A DNA stretch of 10,112 nucleotides from Candidatus Methylomirabilota bacterium (GTDB lineage: Bacteria; Methylomirabilota; Methylomirabilia; Methylomirabilales; CSP1-5): positions 1 through 10,112 of the forward strand of contig JAHFDE010000076.1 in NCBI GenBank assembly GCA_023249165.1, in the 5' to 3' direction. Of this stretch, positions 1 through 5,003 are shown in pieces. Made by a program: the position numbers and the translations under genes. The notes beneath the pieces are model-generated. The model had not been told where the DNA came from and searched no databases. It worked only from the letters and a program-made list of their open reading frames with translations. Within the stretch, counting starts at the first letter, position 1, and the number at the start of each line of letters is the position of its first letter.

Positions 1-146
1 GGCGGCGGTAACCGGTCAGCATGATCGCGCACGACAGGTTGACAGCGAGGGGCACCAGCACCGGCAAGCGAAAGCAGCGCGGGCTCGGGCGGCACCGGCG
101 CAGCGAACTGCCGCCAGGCCGTCCAGAGCGTGGAGCGACCCCGCGC
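1..146 (-). pseudogene. Fragment of CDF-family cation efflux transporter, frameshifted
   Basis: Reading the minus strand from 146 to the window edge, one frame gives STLWTAWRQFAAPVPPEPA followed by LLSLAGAGA. A +1 shift then gives LAVNLSCAIMLTGYRR. Joined, these match my memory of a transmembrane segment of cation diffusion facilitator (CDF) metal/H+ antiporters, where a GALAVNLSCA-like stretch follows directly. The reading frame is restored by removing one base from the run of four G at 49-52 (plus strand). The reading is closed upstream by a TAG at 147-149, so the transporter's N-terminus is missing. The gene would continue past position 1. It lies 25 bases downstream of the antitoxin gene. 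The identification rests on a short stretch. A sequencing error could explain the shift, but not the missing N-terminus. Confidence 0.55.
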
Positions 147-171
147 CTAGGCCCGCAATAGATCAAAGGTG

Positions 172-615
172 CTAACGCTTCTTAGATTTTGCTCGCGCGT
201 ATAGTTTCGTACTTCGTGCTGCTCGGGCCATCTTTTTCTTTGCGATTGCGTAGCCAAATGCGGACCCGGTAACGGACTTTGATGTGGCAATTGAGGGAAG
301 GGAGACCACTTTGGAGGTGGGTTTATCTTCTAGTATTCTGATGTTAAGCCTGCCTCCAAGCGCGGCAACGTAACGAGCGATCGTTTTGAGTTCGATGTTC
401 TTCGCCTTCCCGGATTCGAGCTTCGCAATCGCTGGCTGGCTCACGCCGATCAATTTTGCCAGAGCATTCTGAGAAACGCCACGCTGTTCTCGAAGCGCGA
501 TCAGACCCTGCTCAATCTCCATTTGAGCAACGAGCTCTTCGACTCGTCTCCTGAGATCAGGATCCTTCACGTACTGCTGGTCAATCCACTCTCGAAGTTC
601 CGACTTCTTAACCAT
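172..615 (-). CDS. HigA-like XRE-family antitoxin with basic C-terminal tail
   Basis: 147-residue DNA-binding protein and probable antitoxin of the toxin encoded just upstream. Residues 37-92 form an XRE helix-turn-helix, seen in LREQRGVSQNALAKLIGVSQ followed by PAIAKLESGK. Residues 1-36 are charged and helical. From about residue 98 a Ser/Ala-rich stretch ends in a strongly basic tail (KKKMARAARSTKLYARAKSKKR region). Family antitoxins are usually nearer 90-110 residues, so this tail is an addition. By family knowledge the protein should bind and neutralise the toxin and repress their shared promoter. I chose ATG at 615, where a GGGG lies about 8 bases upstream. A TTG at 627 would add four residues but has no better ribosome site. 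The gene starts 58 bases after the toxin stop. Its base composition is clearly more A+T rich than the genes to the right, suggesting acquisition. Confidence 0.85.
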   Translation of the reverse strand: MVKKSELREWIDQQYVKDPDLRRRVEELVAQMEIEQGLIALREQRGVSQNALAKLIGVSQPAIAKLESGKAKNIELKTIARYVAALGGRLNIRILEDKPTSKVVSLPSIATSKSVTGSAFGYAIAKKKMARAARSTKLYARAKSKKR

Positions 616-673
616 TTTCAACCCCAACTCTAAACAATAAAAGGTTAAATCTTCTCAACGCATTCCTGTCAAC

Positions 674-1057
674 TTACGTGCCTCGTTTCGCCTTCTTTTC
701 CTCCATTGCATTAATCTCCTGCTGATATGAGCGAACCCGCCTGAGCACTCGTGCCGGGATATCTCCCCGTTTCTTGATGATGCCATCCAAGAGCACCACG
801 CGGCGGCCAGGCAAGAACATATAGAAGATCCGCACCTCGTCACCCCTAAGCTCAAAAAGCCCATTCCCGAGCGCCTTCGACCTGGGCGCCCGAAGTTGGT
901 TCCCCCACTTTTGCAGCAATTCCATGAGGGCGATTCCTTCTTCCTGGTTCCGCCCGGTCAAGCCATCTAGGAATCCTTCCAGTGGGGGAGCCCCACTACC
1001 CGTCTTGTACCATTCGAGGTTCCAGTCGTCCTGCTCCTCCTCCCCCTTCCTCTTCAC
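674..1057 (-). CDS. HigB/RelE-like toxin (phage Gp49-like family)
   Basis: 127-residue protein resembling the RelE/HigB superfamily (Gp49-like). Known members are mRNA interferases that cleave transcripts on the ribosome. Features seen: the opening strand WNLEWYKTGSG, the PPLEGFLDGL segment typical of this group, the central GNGLFELRGDEVRIFYMF, and the strand VVLLDGIIKKRGDIPARVLR, followed by a helical end. The start is GTG at 1057, with GGGGG about 6 bases upstream, giving a ten-residue charged leader before the conserved fold. The toxin precedes the antitoxin, the order of higBA rather than relBE. A strong promoter sits about 50 bases upstream. The tail EEKKAKRGT is basic. Toxin activity is inferred from family and neighbour; I did not verify active-site residues individually. 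Confidence 0.85.
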   Translation of the reverse strand: MKRKGEEEQDDWNLEWYKTGSGAPPLEGFLDGLTGRNQEEGIALMELLQKWGNQLRAPRSKALGNGLFELRGDEVRIFYMFLPGRRVVLLDGIIKKRGDIPARVLRRVRSYQQEINAMEEKKAKRGT

Positions 1058-1105
1058 CGCCGACCCCCAACCTGGTTCACAGGTATCGGTTGCCTTCCAC
1101 GGAAG

Positions 1106-1133
1106 AGTATAACCTAAAAGTTATAGGTGTCAA
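1106..1133 (-). promoter_or_regulatory. Sigma-70 promoter of the toxin-antitoxin operon
   Basis: On the minus strand, TTGACA (1133-1128) is followed by a 16-base spacer and TATACT (1111-1106). The -35 is a perfect match and the -10 matches 5 of 6. An A/T tract lies directly upstream of the -35 (a run of A on the plus strand at 1134-1141) and could act as an UP element. Transcription would begin near 1099, leaving a leader of about 40 bases before the toxin GTG. Confidence 0.8.
1112..1128. promoter_or_regulatory. Palindromic candidate operator within the toxin-antitoxin promoter
   Basis: The 17-base sequence ACCTAAAAGTTATAGGT is an imperfect palindrome: 7 of 8 base pairs match around a central G, with one A/A mismatch. 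It fills the spacer between the -35 and -10 boxes, so a dimeric helix-turn-helix repressor bound there would block RNA polymerase. By analogy with other higBA operons, the antitoxin is the natural candidate to bind it. Binding is inference. Confidence 0.55.
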
Positions 1134-1473
1134 GAAAAAAAATCACGGGAGGACACCCCACCCCGCTCCTTGATGTGCCTGCAAACGTGCCCCGCGAGCA
1201 TGCAGCACTACCCTCAATCTACTCCACGACAGCTAATGAGAAAAGAGAAAACCCCCCGATGAGTCCCCAACTTACCGAGGGGTTAGGGATCACGCCTGAA
1301 CTTAGGAAACCTCTGCGATTCTCCGCTCCAGTCCATTCTAGGCAATTGCAGGCCCGCCGGCAAGACAGAGTTCGGCGGTGGTTCGGAATCCCGCCTCGTT
1401 GGGATTTGACACGGGGCCGCGTCCACTTGATAGATCTCTCAGCCGCCTACTTCGCCCCACTCCTGCAAGGAGC
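1134..1473. other. Intergenic region without a convincing gene
   Basis: Between the toxin-antitoxin promoter and the promoter of the next plus-strand gene I see no reading frame with a ribosome site and protein-like composition. It holds the first copy of the 26-base direct repeat (1393-1418). An AATCCC/GGGATT inverted repeat with an 8-base loop (1387-1406) overlaps that repeat. A weak AACCCC/GGGGTT pairing lies at 1250-1284. Small non-coding RNAs cannot be excluded. Confidence 0.5.
1393..1418. repeat. 26-base direct repeat, copy 1
   Basis: Begins GCCTCGTTGGGATTTGACAC and ends GGGGCC. It matches the copy at 1988-2013 at 24 of 26 positions in the same orientation. The two copies lie about 570 bases apart and bracket the gene for the secreted proline-rich protein. 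Here the left half also takes part in an AATCCC/GGGATT hairpin that is not conserved in copy 2. Confidence 0.7.
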
Positions 1474-1502
1474 TTGACGGGAAAGTGTACCCGTGATGAA
1501 AT
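1474..1502 (+). promoter_or_regulatory. Possible promoter of the secreted proline-rich protein gene
   Basis: TTGACG (1474-1479) is followed after 17 bases by TGAAAT (1497-1502); the -35 matches 5 of 6 and the -10 matches 4 of 6. A short inverted repeat, ACGGG (1477-1481) and CCCGT (1490-1494), overlaps the -35 and spacer. The predicted start would be near 1509, about 27 bases before the ATG. The weak -10 makes this tentative. Confidence 0.4.
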
Positions 1503-1535
1503 AATCTCGATTCTCGAATCAGAACGAGGTTGGAT

Positions 1536-1970
1536 ATGAAAAGCCTCATGTGTGGCATGACGGTATGGGTGGTCCTGCATATATATGTGATGACAGCGGC
1601 TGCGCAGCAGCCAGGTCGGGGGTTTAGCTTCGCTGACCGGCTTCATTCTAGCGGCCACGAGCCACCTCCATTCCCATCCGCTCCTTTCCGGGGGAGGCTA
1701 CCCACCCGCCAATCAATAGTCGCACCAGGCAAGCAGTTTGTAACCGTGCCCTTCGTCGGGTTTGACCGTCCCGTTATGGTGACATCGCCCCCAAACGTGA
1801 CCGTCATCGTCAATGTTCCGCCTTCCCCACCCCCAGAGACGCCGAAGCCAGCGGAGCCGCGCCTGTGCCCGTGGATCTGGACCCCGAAGACCGGAAAGCA
1901 GTGTTTAGAGGAAGCGTTTCCGTCCCAGGAAAAGGGAATGGTCCTCCGGGCTCCCGAACGGATGCAGTAG
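1536..1970 (+). CDS. Hypothetical secreted proline-rich small protein
   Basis: 144-residue protein I do not recognise. The start is ATG at 1536, preceded by a GAGG about 8 bases upstream; a TTG at 1530 lacks a ribosome site at a suitable distance. Residues 1-23 look like a signal peptide: a Lys at position 2, then a hydrophobic core of VWVVLHIYV type, then MTAAA followed by QQ, so cleavage after residue 23 is likely. The mature part has no predicted membrane span. It contains a valine-rich stretch (SPPNVTVIVNVPPSPPP), a proline-rich linker and a C-terminal segment with two cysteines about ten residues apart in LCPWIWTPKTGKQC, which could form a disulfide after export. It stands alone on the plus strand and is flanked by two 26-base direct repeats. 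The ribosome site and signal peptide support a real gene; function is unknown. Confidence 0.6.
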   Translation: MKSLMCGMTVWVVLHIYVMTAAAQQPGRGFSFADRLHSSGHEPPPFPSAPFRGRLPTRQSIVAPGKQFVTVPFVGFDRPVMVTSPPNVTVIVNVPPSPPPETPKPAEPRLCPWIWTPKTGKQCLEEAFPSQEKGMVLRAPERMQ

Positions 1971-1987
1971 TCTTCCCCTTTGCCTCG

Positions 1988-2013
1988 GCCTCGTTGGGAT
2001 TTGAGACGGAGCC
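1988..2013. repeat. 26-base direct repeat, copy 2
   Basis: Second copy of the element at 1393-1418, in the same orientation and differing at two positions. It starts 17 bases after the stop codon of the secreted proline-rich protein gene. Here CCTCGT in the repeat can pair with ACGAGG just beyond it (2014-2019), making a possible stem-loop downstream of that gene. No T-run follows, so it is not a standard terminator. Confidence 0.7.
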
Positions 2014-2128
2014 ACGAGGGGCATGGCCCGTCAAGGGGTGTTCACGCGAAAGAAGGCACACGTGTAGGGTTGGGGTGCCCCGGAACCCCATGGCCATGGA
2101 GGATGGGTGCCTCGTCCAGGGAAAAGGC

Positions 2129-2503
2129 TTACTGACTCACCTCAGGTTCCACGTTGGGCGCAGACGGAGGGGCGTCACCAGGGACGTCGCCGATGAAGGT
2201 AAGCGACTCCTCTCCCTTCAGGTGGTGGGGGCTCACGGCCCAGTTTCCCCGACAGCTCAAGCTGAGCACCTCGTGCGTCGCTTTAGGGCCAACGAAGAGA
2301 CTCGTGTAGATGCTGCTGAGGCCCCCGAGGAGACAGAAGCTGGCCTTCACCGGGAAGTACACCACTGACCCGACCACGCTTCCCGTCCCATAGCCGATCT
2401 GCTCGAGTGTACCCTCGTTCGGGCTGGTATCCGCCCACACGGGCACCACCAGCGCCACGAGGGCCAGACCGATCAGGATTGCCGCGATCCGTTTCTTCTT
2501 CAT
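2129..2503 (-). CDS. Small exported protein with glycine-rich hydrophobic segment
   Basis: 124-residue protein. The start is ATG at 2503, with an excellent ribosome site AAGGAGGG seven bases upstream; an ATG at 2536 would only add a charged, unlikely leader. Residues 1-24 form a classic signal peptide: MKKKR, then a Leu/Ala/Val core, then VWA before DT. Residues 37-72 form a glycine-rich amphipathic or membrane stretch (YGTGSVVGSVVYFPVKASF then CLLGGLSS). The region from C84 to about residue 103 reads CRGNWAVSPHHLKGEESLTF. I recall unnamed proteins in deltaproteobacteria and relatives that pair a similar glycine-rich segment with a C-x-G-x-(W/Y)-V-x-(T/S)-P-x-H-L-x-G motif, but no function is known to me. 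The last 20 residues are Pro-rich. The gene is divergent from an XRE regulator and shares its control region. Confidence 0.8.
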   Translation of the reverse strand: MKKKRIAAILIGLALVALVVPVWADTSPNEGTLEQIGYGTGSVVGSVVYFPVKASFCLLGGLSSIYTSLFVGPKATHEVLSLSCRGNWAVSPHHLKGEESLTFIGDVPGDAPPSAPNVEPEVSQ

Positions 2504-2583
2504 CGATATCCCTCCTTTTTTCTCTTCGTGTTCCATTCTCTGTTCTCGCCCGCGTTCTCTGAAAAAGCATAATTATTTATGTC

Positions 2584-2612
2584 TATATACATGGGCATAA
2601 TACTTCTGTCAA
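2584..2612 (-). promoter_or_regulatory. Sigma-70 promoter of the small exported protein gene
   Basis: On the minus strand, TTGACA (2612-2607) is followed by 17 bases and TATATA (2589-2584), giving a perfect -35 and a 5 of 6 -10 at optimal spacing. Transcription would start near 2577, leaving a leader of about 75 bases before the ATG at 2503. The 12-mer TGTCAAGAAAAA covering this -35 (plus-strand reading) also covers the -35 of the toxin-antitoxin promoter. Confidence 0.75.
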
Positions 2613-2625
2613 GAAAAATTTGACA
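2607..2625. promoter_or_regulatory. Inverted repeat spanning both divergent -35 boxes
   Basis: TGTCAA (2607-2612), a 7-base A/T-rich spacer and TTGACA (2620-2625) form a 19-base inverted repeat. Each arm is itself the -35 box of one of the two divergent promoters. A dimeric repressor or activator here would touch both. The XRE regulator encoded to the right is the obvious candidate. The symmetry could also simply reflect two back-to-back consensus -35 boxes. Confidence 0.5.
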
Positions 2626-2648
2626 ACTCCCCTTTTGTGCTCTAGACT
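2620..2648 (+). promoter_or_regulatory. Sigma-70 promoter of the XRE regulator, near-leaderless
   Basis: TTGACA (2620-2625), a 17-base spacer, then TAGACT (2643-2648): a perfect -35 and a 4 of 6 -10. The expected transcription start, about 7 bases after the -10, falls at 2654-2656. This is only two to four bases before the ATG at 2658, so the mRNA would have almost no leader, reminiscent of lambda cI from PRM. Confidence 0.65.
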
Positions 2649-2657
2649 CCCGGAGCG

Positions 2658-3176
2658 ATGGCCCAGTTACGCGCAGCGAAAGAGATCGGTCGCAGAATCA
2701 CCGGCATTCTCGAGGCCAAGGGGTGGCGGAAGACCGATCTCATACGCCGGTCAGGCCTCAAGCAGGCCTCCGTCTACGAATGGGTCCGGGGTGAGGCCGA
2801 ACCCAGGGGTGAGGCACTCAGCAAGATTGCCCAGGCCCTCGAGGTCTCGACCGACTATCTCCTGGGATCGGATCCCGTGTATAGCCGGTTGACCTACAGG
2901 CAGGTTGCGGCGAGGGAAAGCCTGCGCTTGTCCCTTCGAGCGCTTGACATTCGACCCGGGCATGCCGACTACCTCATGTACGAGGAGCTGGGATCCCTTG
3001 ACGGAGCTCCCAAATCGGTCACGGGGTGGCGCGACTTCATCACCCAGTTCTTGCCAAAGATCAGCGAGCACCTTCGCGCGAATTCTCCCCGGCAAGGAGA
3101 CGATCGGCCCCGCAAGGTGTTTCCGCTGAAGCGGCCAGACACGCCTGCGGGAGGCAGAAAGAGAAGAGGATTGTGA
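2658..3176 (+). CDS. XRE/Cro-cI family transcriptional regulator
   Basis: 172-residue DNA-binding protein. Residues 9-68 form a helix-turn-helix of the XRE type: IGRRITGILEAKGWRKTDLI, then RRSGLKQASVYEWVRGEAEP, then IAQALEVSTDYLLG, which carries the usual LAxxLxVSxDYLLG ending of the fold. The rest (about 70-172) is not a known peptidase or cupin domain that I can see; it includes DYLMYEELGSLDGAPKSV and GWRDFITQFLPKI, perhaps a dimerisation part, and ends in a basic tail (GGRKRRGL). The ATG at 2658 starts the fold correctly. Only a GGAG stands six bases upstream, and if the transcript starts at 2654-2656 even that is barely included. It is divergent from the small exported protein gene and convergent with apt, with stop codons 33 bases apart. 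The ligand or signal is unknown; autoregulation is inferred. Confidence 0.85.
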   Translation: MAQLRAAKEIGRRITGILEAKGWRKTDLIRRSGLKQASVYEWVRGEAEPRGEALSKIAQALEVSTDYLLGSDPVYSRLTYRQVAARESLRLSLRALDIRPGHADYLMYEELGSLDGAPKSVTGWRDFITQFLPKISEHLRANSPRQGDDRPRKVFPLKRPDTPAGGRKRRGL

Positions 3177-3209
3177 GGCAGATATACGGGATGTGTAAGA
3201 AAGGGAGAG

Positions 3210-3740
3210 TTAGTACTGAATGAGGGAGAAGAGGGGATACTCGGCGAGCTTTTCTCGCCCTTTGAGAAAGGTCAGTTCTACTAGGAAGGCAATCTCCACA
3301 ATGTCCCCGCCGAGCTTGTTCACCAGATCGACAGCCGCCCCAACAGTCCCCCCTGTGGCGAGGACGTCGTCGGCAATGAGGACCCGCGTGCCTGCCTCGA
3401 GAGCATCCTCGTGGATCTCCAGCGTATCTGTCCCGTACTCCAATTGATAGACCGCCCGATAGGTTCGAAACGGGAGCTTCCCCGCCTTTCGGATCAGCAC
3501 ATGTCCGGCGCCGAGCTTGTACGCCAAGGCAGAACCAATGATAAATCCCCGGGCTTCTACACCGACGACTACTTGAATCCCCCGGTCCCGGTACCGATCA
3601 CCTAACAAGTCAAGGGCCGCTCGAAAGGTCTGGCTGTCGGCCAGGAGAGGCGTGATGTCCTTGAAGACGACACCCGGTTTTGGGAAATCGGGAATATCCC
3701 GAATTTTTCCTTTGAGAATGTCGATCATCGCCTCGGCCAT
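3210..3740 (-). CDS. apt: Adenine phosphoribosyltransferase
   Basis: 176-residue cytosolic purine-salvage enzyme that converts adenine and PRPP to AMP and pyrophosphate. Recognisable blocks are KIRDIPDFPKPGVVFKDITP (residues 12-31), VGVEARGFIIGSALAYKLGA, the hood loop RTYRAVYQLEYGTD, and the PRPP-binding motif VLIADDVLATGGT at residues 120-132. The length matches the family (about 170-183). I chose ATG at 3740 because AGGGGAG lies about four bases upstream; a TTG at 3761 would overlap acyP, and ATG 3728 is an alternative start. It begins 10 bases after the acyP stop, so the two are probably translated from one message. It is the last gene of the minus-strand run, and no terminator is visible before the convergent regulator gene. 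Confidence 0.97.
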   Translation of the reverse strand: MAEAMIDILKGKIRDIPDFPKPGVVFKDITPLLADSQTFRAALDLLGDRYRDRGIQVVVGVEARGFIIGSALAYKLGAGHVLIRKAGKLPFRTYRAVYQLEYGTDTLEIHEDALEAGTRVLIADDVLATGGTVGAAVDLVNKLGGDIVEIAFLVELTFLKGREKLAEYPLFSLIQY

Positions 3741-3750
3741 CCTCTCCCCT

Positions 3751-4041
3751 TTACCGCCCAAAGCGAACGCTGAAACTCATGAACCGTCCCGTATAAGGCC
3801 CCCAGGACTCCTCCACCCTCTCCACGCGAGCGCCGGACGGCCCCTGCTTCAGGTGCTCCAAGAGCTGTTCAAGGGTGCTTCGCTCGCCCTCGGCCATCAC
3901 CTCGACGCTCCCATCCGACCGATTCATGACATAGCCGGCAAGCCCGATCTCCTCAGCCACACGTTCGGTAAAGTACCGGAACCCTACCCCCTGGACCCTT
4001 CCGATGACCCGAGCGGTCAGCGATGCCTTTTCCGGGACCAT
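3751..4041 (-). CDS. acyP: Acylphosphatase
   Basis: 96-residue small cytosolic hydrolase that splits acyl phosphates such as acetyl or carbamoyl phosphate into carboxylate and phosphate. The phosphate-binding loop GRVQGVGFRYFT contains the catalytic arginine R22, and GYVMNRSDGSVEV contains the catalytic asparagine N40. Both active-site residues are intact and the ferredoxin-like length is normal. The start is ATG at 4041, with AAGGG about six bases upstream. It lies 130 bases after the proline tRNA and 10 bases before apt. The gene is not functionally tied to apt in any known pathway, so the pairing probably reflects chromosomal linkage. Confidence 0.96.
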   Translation of the reverse strand: MVPEKASLTARVIGRVQGVGFRYFTERVAEEIGLAGYVMNRSDGSVEVMAEGERSTLEQLLEHLKQGPSGARVERVEESWGPYTGRFMSFSVRFGR

Positions 4042-4171
4042 CGCGCCCTTGCCCCCCGATGAAACTGCTCACCGCATGGGACCGAACCCGACCTTCATCC
4101 AGAGTCCCATCATGGCGCCAGCACACGATGCGGTGAAGGGGAGAAACGGAAAGATAATCGAGACAGGTGAT

Positions 4172-4249
<78 letters not shown>

Positions 4250-4269
4250 CACGGAATACGGCGCTTCCC

Positions 4270-4992
4270 TCACTCCGCCTGCCAACCGTGTTCACCCACC
4301 AACCTGACAAAGATGCAACCAACCAGTTCCTCCTGCTCCACCCCGTCCTCTTTTCTCAAGACCCTGCACAGAGTCTGGGCCTGGGGAGATCCCACTGGGA
4401 TCACCAGTCGCCCGCCGACTTGAAGCTGCTCTACGAGGGGAGGCGGCACGCAGGGGGCGCCCGCCGTGACCACGATCGCCTCAAAGGGGGCCGCCTCGGG
4501 CCATCCCACACTTCCGTCGCCAACGTGTATGGTCACATTATCGTATCCGAGACGCCTCAGGGTCCTTTGTGCGCGGTCAGCAAGGGCGGGAATGCGCTCG
4601 ATCGAATAGACCTGACCAGCCAACTCCGCCAGCACAGCGGCCTGGTACCCTGATCCAGTGCCGATCTCCAGGACCCGTTCTCCTCCCTGAAGGGCAAGGG
4701 CAGCAGTCATGACAGCGACCATGTATGGCTGCGAGATTGTCTGCCCCTCTCCGATGGGCAAGGGGGCGTCTTCGTACGCTCGCCCGGCGAGGACAGGATC
4801 AACGAACAGGTGTCGGGGAACCTTGCGCATCGCCTCGAGGACCCGGACATCAGAGATCCCTCGCCGCTCCACCTGCTCCTTGACCATTCGTGCCCGGGCG
4901 GTGGCATAATCACCGGTCGCTGCTCCCCACCCGTCCCCTCCCCCATTGGAACAACCCCATGCAGTGTGGAAGTATACCACGCTCCGCGGCAT
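4270..4992 (-). CDS. pcm: Protein-L-isoaspartate O-methyltransferase
   Basis: 240-residue cytosolic repair enzyme that methylates L-isoaspartyl residues in aged proteins using S-adenosylmethionine. Visible blocks are GQTISQPYMV (residues 83-92), motif I VLEIGTGSGYQ (107-117), then IERIPALADRAQRTLRRLGY, HVGDGSVGW and EAIVVTAGAPCVPPPLVEQL. The start is uncertain. The family begins close to the YATARARMVKEQ segment (about residue 29), yet no in-frame start lies just before it. I take ATG at 4992, 11 bases after the surE stop. GTG 5025 would overlap surE, and ATG 4887 would give a 205-residue form close to the E. coli length but drop the conserved YATARAR segment. The surE-pcm pairing is widespread and linked to stationary-phase survival. 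A tRNA-Pro follows 21 bases after the stop. Confidence 0.95.
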   Translation of the reverse strand: MPRSVVYFHTAWGCSNGGGDGWGAATGDYATARARMVKEQVERRGISDVRVLEAMRKVPRHLFVDPVLAGRAYEDAPLPIGEGQTISQPYMVAVMTAALALQGGERVLEIGTGSGYQAAVLAELAGQVYSIERIPALADRAQRTLRRLGYDNVTIHVGDGSVGWPEAAPFEAIVVTAGAPCVPPPLVEQLQVGGRLVIPVGSPQAQTLCRVLRKEDGVEQEELVGCIFVRLVGEHGWQAE

Positions 4993-5003
4993 GAAAGGTC
5001 CCG

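Noticed and set aside
1240..1284. AACCCC/GGGGTT pairing followed on the minus strand by a T-rich run, terminator-like
   Set aside because: The stem is only six pairs with a 23-base loop, and no minus-strand gene upstream would need it.
1256..1290. CGATGAGTCCCC resembling the core of a hammerhead ribozyme
   Set aside because: The required CTGATGA box reads CCGATGA, there is no GAAA box after the following stem, and no closing stem I or III could be found.
2074..2095. TGGGGT/ACCCCA hairpin between the two convergent small genes
   Set aside because: Six-pair stem with no adjacent T-run on either strand; not a supported terminator.
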